A stretch of DNA of 27,214 nucleotides, from contig CAJOLG010000069.1 in NCBI GenBank assembly GCA_905235315.1, forward strand, positions 1-27,214, given 5' to 3'. Below, piece after piece: positions 13,304 through 21,911 of the stretch (positions within the stretch are counted from its first letter, which is position 1; the number at the start of each line of letters is the position of its first letter). Origin of the DNA: an uncultured Solobacterium sp. GTDB lineage: Bacteria > Bacillota_I > Bacilli_A > Erysipelotrichales > Erysipelotrichaceae. Below the pieces are notes generated by a model that saw only the letters and a list, made by a program, of their open reading frames with translations, did not search any database and had not been told where the DNA came from. A program made the translations under genes and the position numbers.

Positions 13304-14263
13304 ATGAAAGCGTTTTTGGACAGACACCTGCGGCCCTGCCGCTGGATAACCGACCAGTTTCTGCTCGGATTTCTGATTACCGTTGTTCTGATTTTGCTTG
13401 GTCAGATACTGGGAAATATCCTTTCGACGATCTTCACGGAACTGCTGTACGGACAGATTTCCGCCGCACCGGAGTTCTTTCAGACCGGCATGATGTACGG
13501 TCTGTTTATCGGAATCTGGATCATCGTCCTGCTGGTGATGTGTATTCCGAAGAACCGCCCGATGTTCAAAACCCTCGGCACTTCACTCCGCGGAAACAAT
13601 CTGAAGATGTCTCTCTTCGGAATTCTGCTCGGCTTTGCCATGAACGCCCTCTGTGTTGCGGTTTCGATTCTGAACCATGATGTCGCACTGTATTTCAACG
13701 ACTTTCATATCGGGATCTTCCTGTTCCTCTTACTGACGGTATTCATTCAGTCGTCTGCGGAAGAACTTGCGATGCGTTCCTACTACTATGAGAAACTGCG
13801 CCGCCGTTACAGAAACCCGGTCCTGGCATTTATCTTCACCTCGTTTGGCTTTTCCATTATGCATGTCGGCAACCCGGACATGACCGCCTGGGGGCTTTTA
13901 CAGGTGATGCTTATAGGGGTGCAGCTCGTAATTCTGGTTCATTACTACGACAGCCTGTGGGCTGCGTTCTGGGTTCATACTTCCTGGAATTTTACCCAGA
14001 GTATTCTCTTTGGCCTGCCCAACTCGGGCGTCGTCGTCCCGTATTCCGTGTTCAAGGTCGATGCAGCGTCCACCGGCTTCTTCTTTGACGCCGGCAACGG
14101 CGTGGAAGGAAGCCCCGGTGCCTGTATCGTTGTCACGATCGTGGCCGTTCTGCTCTTCCTTTACGCAAAGAAGAAGAACCTGAAACCGCACGATATCTGG
14201 CAGGAACAGGAACTTGCGGCAAAGACAAACGCCGCCGCGGCAGAACAGAACCAGCCGGCATAA
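13304..14263 (+). CDS. CPBP family intramembrane glutamic endopeptidase
   Basis: The 319-residue membrane protein has about eight hydrophobic segments. The three CPBP/Abi motifs are present: EELAMR (E153, E154, R158), the helix ending FSIMH (H187), and HTSWNF (H225, N229). In this family, relatives act as prenyl-protein-type proteases, and in Bacillota they are often linked to bacteriocin self-immunity or maturation. No bacteriocin cluster adjoins this copy; the Gly-Gly peptides at 1433-1898 are 11 kb away. The ATG at 13304 has GAGG 9 nt upstream, whereas an in-frame GTG at 13289 lies too close to the promoter. The C-terminal tail is basic, then Ala- and Gln-rich. Confidence 0.9.
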   Translation: MKAFLDRHLRPCRWITDQFLLGFLITVVLILLGQILGNILSTIFTELLYGQISAAPEFFQTGMMYGLFIGIWIIVLLVMCIPKNRPMFKTLGTSLRGNNLKMSLFGILLGFAMNALCVAVSILNHDVALYFNDFHIGIFLFLLLTVFIQSSAEELAMRSYYYEKLRRRYRNPVLAFIFTSFGFSIMHVGNPDMTAWGLLQVMLIGVQLVILVHYYDSLWAAFWVHTSWNFTQSILFGLPNSGVVVPYSVFKVDAASTGFFFDAGNGVEGSPGACIVVTIVAVLLFLYAKKKNLKPHDIWQEQELAAKTNAAAAEQNQPA

Positions 14264-14269
14264 ACGAAT

Positions 14270-14304
14270 AAGGAGAATCCGCATTGCATGCGGGTTCTCC
14301 TTTT
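14270..14304 (+). terminator. rho-independent terminator after the CPBP gene
   Basis: A long stem (14270-14283 with 14289-14302, one G-T pair) with a 5-nt loop is followed by U residues on the plus strand. It starts 7 nt past the stop codon. It is nearly symmetric and could also serve the convergent gene ending at 14347. Confidence 0.85.
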
Positions 14305-14346
14305 CATCCGGTATCACAGGTTATATAACGTTCACCCGGGGATTCT

Positions 14347-14904
14347 TCATTCCTCCGGCTTGTCTTCCGGCTGTTCCCCGGCAGGGGTTTCTTCTGTGCT
14401 GTCTTTCTTCTTCAGAAGTTCGCCGAACGCCTCATCAATACCCTTGCCTTCCTTGACCTGGTTGATGGCGCTGACCATATTCTGGAACAGGGTGCTGCTT
14501 TCTGCCGACTTGAGAAGTTCAAACGCTTTCTCCTTGGAGAACTTCATCGCATCTGCGAATGCCTCGTCAATATTGGTTCCCTCTTTGGCGCTCTGTACGG
14601 CATCCTGCACTTTGGCCAGGAGTTCACTGCCTTCTGCCGCTTTCTTAACATCGGCCGCCCGCTCTTTGGAGAACTTTGTGACCTCGGCGAATGCTTCGTC
14701 GATATTTACGCCTTCCTTCACGCGGTTTACCGCTCCCTGAACCTTTGCGTAAAGCTCGCTGTTTTCGGCGGATTTCACTGCCTCTCCGGCCCGCTCTTTA
14801 CTGAGGGCGAGAACCTCTGCGAATGCCTCGTCTGCCGGCTTGCCGGCTTTGACTGCTTCGATTGCCTTCTGTACTTCTGTGATGATGGATTTGTTTTCGG
14901 TCAT
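14347..14904 (-). CDS. protein of tandem 44-residue helical repeats
   Basis: The 185-residue product is not recognised. It consists of three full 44-residue repeats (residues 11-54, 55-98, 99-142) and a partial fourth (143 to about 167). Each has the pattern VQ-x-A-x4-K-x-G-x-x-x-DEAFAE, then FSKERA, then AE-x-SEL. The repeats are rich in Ala, Lys and Glu and predicted to be helical. The tail is acidic (TEETPAGEQPEDKPEE). There is no signal peptide, membrane helix or cysteine, so it is probably cytoplasmic. The start at 14904 follows AAGGAGG by 10 nt; an upstream in-frame Met lacks a site. It is transcribed alone from an extended -10 promoter at 14934-14942, divergent from the glucosidase. 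Confidence 0.8.
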   Translation of the reverse strand: MTENKSIITEVQKAIEAVKAGKPADEAFAEVLALSKERAGEAVKSAENSELYAKVQGAVNRVKEGVNIDEAFAEVTKFSKERAADVKKAAEGSELLAKVQDAVQSAKEGTNIDEAFADAMKFSKEKAFELLKSAESSTLFQNMVSAINQVKEGKGIDEAFGELLKKKDSTEETPAGEQPEDKPEE

Positions 14905-14933
14905 CAGTTTCTGACCTCCTTTTCCTAAATACC

Positions 14934-14942
14934 ACAATAGCA
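14934..14942 (-). promoter_or_regulatory. extended -10 promoter of the repeat-protein gene
   Basis: On the minus strand TG-C-TATTGT (14942-14934) forms an extended -10 element, with a predicted start near 14927, about 23 nt before the ATG. No strong -35 box is seen. Confidence 0.42.
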
Positions 14943-14993
14943 CAGGGATCCCGCTTTGCGGACAAAACCGGAAAAGTTTTCCATCCGCACGGT

Positions 14994-15026
14994 TTCGTAC
15001 CCCTCTGCCCCTGCCCCGGGTACGAA
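14994..15026. repeat. 9-bp inverted repeat upstream of the glucosidase promoter
   Basis: TTCGTACCC (14994-15002) is repeated as its exact complement (15018-15026) across a 15-nt C-rich spacer. It lies about 60 bp upstream of the glucosidase -10 box, in the divergent intergenic region. No U tract follows, so a regulator site is more likely than a terminator. Confidence 0.5.
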
Positions 15027-15081
15027 CTTACGGATTTCCTTGTCCCGTGCGGGCCGTGTTCTTTTGCGTCCGGATATTTAC

Positions 15082-15087
15082 TATAAT
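15082..15087 (+). promoter_or_regulatory. -10 box of the alpha-glucosidase gene
   Basis: A perfect TATAAT lies 37 bp before the start codon. No recognisable -35 hexamer was found at 16-18 bp, so an activator may be needed. Confidence 0.5.
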
Positions 15088-15123
15088 GAGGGTAATAAGC
15101 TTTGTGTTTCCAGGAGGAACTCT

Positions 15124-16815
15124 ATGCAGAAAACAGAATGGTATAAGAACGCGGTCGTGTATCAGGTTTACCCGTTCAGCTTCATGGACGCCAACAATGA
15201 CGGCATGGGGGATATTGAAGGCATCATTTCAAAACTTGATTACATCCGGGATCTCGGGGTAACCGCAATATGGTTTTCTCCGCTGTACCGTTCGCCGGAT
15301 CATGACTACGGCTACGATATCAGCGACTATCGGGACATTGACCCCCAGTTCGGCACAATGAGCGACTTTGACCGCCTGCTGGAGGAATGCCATAAGCGGG
15401 ATCTCAAAGTCATCATGGATATGGTGCTCAATCATACCTCCACCGAACACCCGTGGTTTAAAGAAGCGCTTTCTTCGCCCGACTCCCCCTACCGGGACTA
15501 TTACATTATCCGGAGCGGAAAACGAAAGCGGGGAAAACTGCTTCCGCCCACCAACTGGGAGTCCACCTTTACCGGAAGTGCGTGGGAGCGCATCGGGGAC
15601 ACCGATGAGTTTTACCTGCATCTCTTTGCGAAAGAACAGGCCGACCTCAACTGGGAAAACCCCGCCGTACGAAACGAGATTACGGAGATTCTGAACTTCT
15701 GGCTGGCAAAGGGAGTGGACGGCTTCCGCTTTGATGTCTTCAACATGTTTTCCAAGGTATATCCGCTTCAGGATGACCATCAGAAAAACACCTTCCAGAC
15801 CGGCGCACAGTATTTCGTGGACGGTCCCCGCATGCATGAATTCCTCCGGGAGATCAATGCGAAAGCGTTATCGCTCTATGATACCTATACGGTCGGGGAA
15901 TCCTTTCATCCGTCAGCCGAAGCCGCAATGGAATATGTAAAGCCGGAGAATCACGAGCTGGACTCCATCTTTGCGTTCGGTCATTTCGCTTCGGATACGA
16001 TCGCCGCAAAGCAGTTCTTCCCGAAGCCGCTGAATCTGCCGCAGTTCAAGGAAGGCCTGCTCGGGCCGCAGATCAGGCTTTACGGCAGAGGATGGCCTAC
16101 CCTGGTTATGGAAAATCATGACAATCCCAGATCAGTCAGCCGCTTCTCCATCAACACAAAGCGGTACCGGTATGAAGCCGCCAGTATGCTTGCCATGATT
16201 ACCTACTTTGGCTTTGGCACCCCGTTTATTTACATGGGACAGGAAGCCGGCTTTACCAACACGGATTTCAAATCCATGGATCAGCTGAAAGACCCGGTCA
16301 GCCATTTCGTCTATGACCTGATGCGGAAGTATCACATTCCGGCCGGACTGGCATTCCGCTTTATCAAATACGGTGCCCGCGACCACGCCCGGGTGCCCAT
16401 GGCATGGGATGACTCCGTCAACGGCGGCTTCAATGCCGGCCATGAACCCTGGCAGTGCGTCAATCCGGCATATAAAAAGATCAATATCAAACACGATCTT
16501 GAGAGCAGTAAATCCCTGATCCGCTTCTACCAGGATCTGCTTGCCTTCCGGAAAGACAACCCTGTGATCCTGAACGGAACGGTCACGGAATACGATCATG
16601 AAAACCGGAAGATTGTCGCCTACAGCCGGAGTTATGAGAAGGAAACGCTCTTCATCTTTGCGAACTTCTCAGATAGGAAAACGGAATACACTCTGCCGGA
16701 ACCGATCCGCCCTGCCGCGGTACTGATGTCCAATTACCCCGAACTGAAACTGGACGGACGCACAGTAACCCTGAAGCCGTACCAGGCAGTTTTGATCAAA
16801 GCAGAGGCGGAATAA
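15124..16815 (+). CDS. GH13 alpha-glucosidase (oligo-1,6-glucosidase type)
   Basis: The 563-residue protein lacks a signal peptide, so it is a cytoplasmic glycoside hydrolase acting on imported oligosaccharides. The family 13 regions are all visible: the calcium site DANNDGMGD (22-30), VLNHTSTEHPWF, nucleophile D204 in GFRFDVFNM, acid/base E259 in TVGESF, and H332-D333 in MENHDNPR. Valine (V205) directly after the nucleophile is typical of alpha-1,6-specific members such as oligo-1,6-glucosidase or dextran glucosidase, whereas threonine marks alpha-1,4 enzymes. Trehalose-6-phosphate hydrolase remains a related alternative. The ATG at 15124 has GGAGG 6 nt upstream. A hydrolase gene follows after 9 bp. 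Confidence 0.93.
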   Translation: MQKTEWYKNAVVYQVYPFSFMDANNDGMGDIEGIISKLDYIRDLGVTAIWFSPLYRSPDHDYGYDISDYRDIDPQFGTMSDFDRLLEECHKRDLKVIMDMVLNHTSTEHPWFKEALSSPDSPYRDYYIIRSGKRKRGKLLPPTNWESTFTGSAWERIGDTDEFYLHLFAKEQADLNWENPAVRNEITEILNFWLAKGVDGFRFDVFNMFSKVYPLQDDHQKNTFQTGAQYFVDGPRMHEFLREINAKALSLYDTYTVGESFHPSAEAAMEYVKPENHELDSIFAFGHFASDTIAAKQFFPKPLNLPQFKEGLLGPQIRLYGRGWPTLVMENHDNPRSVSRFSINTKRYRYEAASMLAMITYFGFGTPFIYMGQEAGFTNTDFKSMDQLKDPVSHFVYDLMRKYHIPAGLAFRFIKYGARDHARVPMAWDDSVNGGFNAGHEPWQCVNPAYKKINIKHDLESSKSLIRFYQDLLAFRKDNPVILNGTVTEYDHENRKIVAYSRSYEKETLFIFANFSDRKTEYTLPEPIRPAAVLMSNYPELKLDGRTVTLKPYQAVLIKAEAE

Positions 16816-16824
16816 TCGGCTGTG

Positions 16825-17727
16825 ATGAAACAACTCAGACGAAACATTCCGCTTCGGGCTGCGGTTCTGTGCCTGGCACTCCTGTGCCCGGCGTGCGGAC
16901 AGAAGGCAGCCCCAACGGAACCCGAAACGGAGAACAGTATGATACAGAGCGTTCAGACAAAACACGGTGAGATGAAGTATGTTCGCTTCGGCAATCCCGA
17001 AGGGCCTTCGTTTGTCATCCTGCCGGGGCTTTCCTTAACCGGCGTTACCGGTGCGGGCGAAGCCATCGCGGCTGCGTATGCGGAGCTTGCGGAAGACTAT
17101 GACATGATTCTCTTTGACCGCATCACGGAATTTCCGGCCGGCTATGATCTTTTCACTATGGCCGACGATGCGTATGAAGCGCTGGAGCTTGCCGGGATCG
17201 AACATCCGGTGCTCATGGGGGTTTCCCAGGGCGGGATGCTGGCACAGCTCATTGCGGTGAATCATCCGGAAGCGGTCAGCGCATTGATTCTCTGCTCGAC
17301 CGTGCCTTCGATGAAGGGTGTTGATCCGGCCGCCTTTGACGAATGGCAGCGCCTGGCGGAAGCCCGGGATGCGGCAGGCCTTGCGGAATCCTTCGGCCGG
17401 TATGTTTACACCCCGGAATTCTTTGAACAGTACAAAGAGCCGATCCTTGCCCAGGGACAGGGCGTTACGGAACTCGACTTCCGCAACTTCCTGATCTCGC
17501 TGGCCGCAACCAGAGACTTTGATGTAAGTGACCGGCTTGGCGCCGTCACCTGCCCTTCCTTCGTGCTCGGTGCCGGGGAAGACCGGGTGCTGGGCGTCCG
17601 GGGATCCTATGACCTGATGGAGCTGCTTGGATGTGAAGGCTATATCTATGAAGGGAAAGGCCACGGGGTCTATGATGAGGCTCCGGATTACCGCAGCCGC
17701 ATCAAAACCTTCCTTGCGGCGCACTGA
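16825..17727 (+). CDS. alpha/beta-hydrolase, probable lipoprotein
   Basis: The 300-residue protein has an N-terminal segment like a lipoprotein signal: basic residues, RAAVLCLALLCPAC, then a polar Thr/Pro/Glu linker. C24 is the likely lipid-anchored cysteine, although Cys-Pro at -3/-2 is not an ideal lipobox. The mature part has an alpha/beta-hydrolase fold, with nucleophile S134 in GVSQGG, a probable acid in GAGEDRV and histidine in GKGHGVYDEAP. The substrate cannot be told. It follows the glucosidase by 9 bp and is probably co-transcribed. A GTG at 16822 is an alternative start. An internal ATG at 16939 with a GGAGA site would give a cytosolic form. Confidence 0.82.
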   Translation: MKQLRRNIPLRAAVLCLALLCPACGQKAAPTEPETENSMIQSVQTKHGEMKYVRFGNPEGPSFVILPGLSLTGVTGAGEAIAAAYAELAEDYDMILFDRITEFPAGYDLFTMADDAYEALELAGIEHPVLMGVSQGGMLAQLIAVNHPEAVSALILCSTVPSMKGVDPAAFDEWQRLAEARDAAGLAESFGRYVYTPEFFEQYKEPILAQGQGVTELDFRNFLISLAATRDFDVSDRLGAVTCPSFVLGAGEDRVLGVRGSYDLMELLGCEGYIYEGKGHGVYDEAPDYRSRIKTFLAAH

Positions 17728-17736
17728 CTTTCATTT

Positions 17737-17769
17737 AAAAAGCAGGATGCGTGAATGCATCCTGCTTTT
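17737..17769. terminator. bidirectional terminator between the hydrolase and sbcC
   Basis: A perfect 13-bp stem (17738-17750 with 17757-17769) closes a 6-nt loop. It starts with an A run and ends with a T run, so it yields U tracts on both strands. It lies 10 bp after the hydrolase gene and 16 bp after the end of sbcC. Confidence 0.92.
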
Positions 17770-17784
17770 ACGCTGCGTTGTTTA

Positions 17785-20545
17785 TCAGGTTTCGATGGTG
17801 ATCTGACTGCCGCCCGTGCGGTCTTTGCGGACAACGATTTTGGAATCGATCCGCTGCCGGAGGGCCCCCACATGCGAGATGATTCCGACAAGCCGGTTCC
17901 CCTCCGCAAGATCCTGAAGCGCCTTCATCGCATTCTCCAGCGACTCTTCATCGAGGGAGCCGAATCCTTCATCCACAAACATCGTATCCAGACGGATTCC
18001 TCCGGCCGAAGACTGGATCTCATCCGAAAGCCCGAGCGCCAGGGACAGGGATGCCTTGAACGATTCCCCGCCGGAGAGGGAATTGACGGGCCGGGTGCTC
18101 CCGTTGGCGTGATCGATCACATCCAGATCCAGCCCGCTCTGATGAACCCGGTCTGCCGCCTCGGTGCGGCGGATCAGTTCATACTGCCCGTCGGTCATTG
18201 TCATGAGCCGAACATTGGCGCGGGCAATAATACGGTCAAAGTAGGCCGTCTGCACATACGTTTCCAGCATGATCTTTGCTTTGCCCGGCACATTGCCGTT
18301 GGCGGTGTCAGACAATGCGCGGACCCATTTCAGCTCCGCTTCCAGCGCTGCCTGTTCGCCGGCCTTTTTCCGGATGTTGTCCAGCACCCCTTCGTTGACG
18401 GTACGCCGTGCAGCAATCGTTTCCCGTTCTTTTCCGGCCGCCTCGTTTTCTTCCGTCAGCCGCTTCTGTTCCGCGCGGAGTACCTCGGGATCCGGTTCGG
18501 GTTTCCCGCTCAGCTGGCCTTTTAACGTCTCCCTGCCGGCCTCAAGCTTTGCGATCTCCGTTTTTGCGCTGCGCACTGCCTTTTCCGAATCTTCGATTTC
18601 GGCTTCGAGCTTCTCCGCCTTTTTTGTGAGCGCCTGAATATTCTTCTCTGCTTCGGCCTTTGAGGCACACGTCAGCTTTTTCCGCAGTTCCGTTATCCGC
18701 GCTTCCGCATTCTTCCGGTTTTCACGGATGCCGGCGAGGTCCTTTTCCAGGCGGTTTTTCGTTTCCTCAGCCGCTTCCTTCGCGCGTTCTGCCCCCGGAA
18801 GAAGCTCGTCTTTGATCTTACTGCGGCGGGCGGTTTTGGCTTCGATGTCTTTTACTTCCTTCGCAAGCTGTTTTCCCCGTTCGCTCAGTTCGTTCTGACG
18901 TGCAGAAAGGGCCGGTGTGATTTCTTCATATTCCCCGGTTTTGAGCAGCTCTTCGGCTTGACGCAGCACCGCTGCCCGGTTCTCGTCCAGCCGGGTCTTC
19001 CGTTTTCCGCACTCTTCACTCGCCGTGCGCATCGCCGCATCCGCCTGTTCACTCTGCGCCTTGAGAAGTTCCAGTTCTTCTTTCGTCGGCGCATTCTTTG
19101 ATTTGCGGGCAGGCGACGGGTGGTGTACGGAACCGCATACCGGGCAGGGAGCTCCTTCCTGCAGGGTCTCCGCAAGAATGCCGGCCTGCTCATCGAGGTA
19201 GGCGCTCTGACGCTGTTCGTAGTTCGTTTTCTGTTTCTCTGCCCTGTCTTTCGCGGCGCGATACTCTTTCTGCCTTGCGGCGAGATCGCGTTCCATATCA
19301 CTGATATTCTTCACCGCGGCACGCAGCGCATCCAGTTTCTGATACGCTTCCCGTGCATGGGTGCTTTGTGACGAGATCCGCATCCGCAGAGGAGAGGGTC
19401 TCCTGCTCTTTTTTCAGATTTTCGATTTCTTTTTTCCCGTCCGCGATCTGTTTCTCGGCTTTTTCCAGTCCGGCAGCCGAACGGGTCTCCTGTTTCTGCA
19501 GTTCCCCCGCCCGCTTTGTCGTTTCCTCGAGCTCGCGGTAGTCCGGAAGTTCTGCCTTCGCCCTGGCGATTTCATCCCGGTAACCGGCCGCTTCCGGTTT
19601 CCGTTTTTCCTGTTCCTTCCGCGCCTGTTCCAGCGAAACAAGCGCAGCGTTCTGTTTTGCCAGCAGTTCCGTGGTCGCTTTCAGCTTCGCCTCCGTGTTT
19701 TTTTGATTCTGTGCCCGGGTCAATGCCTCGGTACATTCCGCGATCTGTTTTGTGAGGTCTGCCGACTTCCTGTCAAGCGCATCATAGTTTGCGGTGTCGT
19801 CCCGGAGAAGTTCTTCCAGAAGCTCGGATACTTCCGTTACGGTCAGTTCATTCTTCCGGGCTTTATCGACTTCGACCAGATGCACATCGGTATCTTCACA
19901 CAGGATGTCTTTCGTATACTGGCGGATACTCTTGCCGGCATCTTCGTTTTTCCGGATCAGTTCGTTGGATCTTGCACGAAGGGCATCCTGGAGATCCTGG
20001 TAGGGTTTTGTCTGAAACAGCCGGCGCAGGATCGCCTTGCGGTCTTCTGTCGGGGCCGTGAGCAGCTTCATGAAATCACCCTGGGCGATCATCGCAATCT
20101 GGGAAAACTGTTCCCGGTCGATCCCGATGATCTCATTGACCGCGGTTTCCACTTCTTTTGTCTTCGTAAGAACCCGGCCGTCCGGATAATACAGTTCCTG
20201 TTCCGCGCCTTTCTTTACCATTCCGGCTCCGCCCTTCTTCTTCGGGCGCTCATACGCCGGGCTGCGGCGGATGCGGTAACGCTTCCCCGCATACTCAAAC
20301 GTCAGATCCACTTCCGTGCGGGTATCCGGATCGGCATATTTGGAGCGCATCATTTCCGCGGTCCGGTTGTTTCCGCTGGGTTTTCCGTAAAGCGCATAGG
20401 TGATCGCATCAAAGATCGTGGTCTTTCCGGCTCCGGTATCTCCGGTTATCAGATACAGCCCGCGTTTTCCGAGCTGATCAAAGTCAACCGTGGTTTCTGC
20501 GGGATACGGGCCGAACGCCGTCATCACAAGTTTTACCGGTCTCAT
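17785..20545 (-). pseudogene. sbcC: exonuclease subunit SbcC, frameshifted
   Basis: Together two frames encode a Rad50-like ATPase of about 919 residues, the partner of SbcD in cleaving hairpins and processing double-strand breaks. The first frame starts at ATG 20545, with Walker A GDTGAGKT (35-42) and the Q-loop FSQIAMIAQGDF, and is read as far as residue 388-391. The second frame continues from near 19383 with the zinc hook CPVCGSVHH, the signature SLSGGESFKASL and Walker B DTMFVDEGFGSLDEE, stopping at 17785. The switch lies at about 19370-19385 and needs one base to be skipped. It falls in the first coiled coil, beside a GCGGAT-GCGGAT repeat. It may be a real disruption or an assembly error. 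The start overlaps the sbcD stop by ATGA. Confidence 0.9.
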
Positions 20546-21681
20546 TTCTGTTCCTCCCAGGTCGCTTCAATCAGAGCAGTGAGGTATGCGCTCTGTTCTT
20601 CGTTCATCGGCGCCCCGTTCTGCATTTCGTACAGATCCTCGAACAGTTCCAGCGGGGATTTCCGCTCGATATCTGCCGCGTCGGTATCCTGTGAAAGACT
20701 TCTGGTGCGCCGGTTGTCATAATCCATCTTCATCAGATTCCGGTAAATGACCTTCAGCTTCGATACCGCTTCCGGGATATCCTCTTCATCCGTCAGGGTG
20801 ATATGGGTATAGTCATCCCGCAGGGAGGTTCCTTCATAGAAGGGCTTTGCGGTTACCTCCGCATAGGTGCCGCGGATCTCCGCCATTCCGTGCAGCGGAA
20901 TCAGCGGTACGGTCCGTACCGAGACGCTGCCCTTTTCCTTCAGTTCCACGACGGTGACCGACTTTGTATGACCGGCCTCGGAGAACGAATACTTCAGGGG
21001 GGTTCCGCAGTAGCGGATCTTGTTCGGAATGATATCCTGGGGGCCGTGAATATGCCCGAGGGCTGTATAATCAAAGACTTCAAATACCGAGGCATCCACA
21101 TTGTCACTGCCGCCGACCGAAATCTCTTCCGAATCCGAACGGGACGCTCCGGTCACAAACTGATGCGTGATCAGCACATTGCGCACGGATTCATCAATGT
21201 CCATATGCGAAATGGCAGTACGCACGGCGTCCGTATAGCTGGAAATCTCTTCCTCCGGATAAAACCGGCGCACGTGTGCCGGCTTGATAAACGGCAGGCT
21301 GTAGATCTTCACCTCCCCGTATTCATCCCGAAGGGTGAAGGGGGTTACCGTGCCGTCATAGACCGGTGACAGATGAATGCCTGTGACATCCATCAGGCGG
21401 GAGCCGAAGGCAATGCGCTCCGGTGAATCATGGTTTCCGCTGATGACAAAAACCGGAAGATGCCGCTGTGCCAGTTTTACCAGCAGATCGTCAAACATCT
21501 CTACGGCTTCGGCAGGCGGAACCGGCTTGTCATAGATATCTCCCGCAAGGATCACACCGTCCGGCTGTTCTTCGTCAATGACCGCAAGAATCTTTATGAG
21601 AATGTATTTCTGGTCCTCCAGCATGGAATATCCGTTTACGTTTTTTCCAAGATGGAGATCCGATAAATGGATCAGTTTCAT
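20542..21681 (-). CDS. sbcD: exonuclease subunit SbcD
   Basis: This 379-residue Mre11-type metallophosphoesterase is the nuclease subunit of SbcCD. Metal-binding motifs are in order: SDLHLGK (residues 8-14), AGDIYDK, GNHDSPER, ITHQF and GHIHGPQ. The C-terminal region ends in the usual helical SbcC-binding part. The ATG at 21681 is chosen over an in-frame upstream start because KLIHLSDLHLG begins the domain at once and GGGAGG lies 4-5 nt before it. It forms an operon with sbcC, with overlapping stop and start codons. A terminator at 21781-21828 separates it from the upstream YhaN-like gene. Confidence 0.95.
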   Translation of the reverse strand: MKLIHLSDLHLGKNVNGYSMLEDQKYILIKILAVIDEEQPDGVILAGDIYDKPVPPAEAVEMFDDLLVKLAQRHLPVFVISGNHDSPERIAFGSRLMDVTGIHLSPVYDGTVTPFTLRDEYGEVKIYSLPFIKPAHVRRFYPEEEISSYTDAVRTAISHMDIDESVRNVLITHQFVTGASRSDSEEISVGGSDNVDASVFEVFDYTALGHIHGPQDIIPNKIRYCGTPLKYSFSEAGHTKSVTVVELKEKGSVSVRTVPLIPLHGMAEIRGTYAEVTAKPFYEGTSLRDDYTHITLTDEEDIPEAVSKLKVIYRNLMKMDYDNRRTRSLSQDTDAADIERKSPLELFEDLYEMQNGAPMNEEQSAYLTALIEATWEEQK

Positions 21682-21780
21682 GGTTCCTCCCGCGTTCCGG
21701 CAATGCGGATTCTTTTTTTTATCATACAAACTTCCGGCGCAAAAAACATTCCACCTCCGGTTTATTTTTCGTCTTCCCCA

Positions 21781-21828
21781 AAAAAAGCAGGGAACCTGTT
21801 CTCACGGATGTGAAAACTGCGTTCCCTG
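21781..21828 (-). terminator. rho-independent terminator after the YhaN-like gene
   Basis: An outer 8-bp stem (21788-21795 with 21821-21828) and an inner 8-bp stem (21798-21805 with 21810-21817) stack into a long hairpin. On the minus strand it is followed by C and six U residues (21786-21781). It separates the YhaO/YhaN module from sbcDC. The remaining 21829-21911 holds nothing recognised. Confidence 0.88.
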
Positions 21829-21911
21829 TGTGCAGATTGAACCGGCGCCCGTTATGAGCGATACGGAGTTCTTCGTCGTTCCTGCGGTACTTTTACCGTT
21901 TCCGCACGCGG

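Noticed and set aside
13304..14263. CPBP protease as immunity protein for the Gly-Gly peptides
   Set aside because: The gene is over 11 kb away, on the other strand and with its own promoter; no evidence links them beyond family tendencies.
14400..14880. CRISPR-like or satellite repeat
   Set aside because: The 132-bp periodicity is within one coding frame and encodes conserved residues; there are no short identical repeats with unique spacers.
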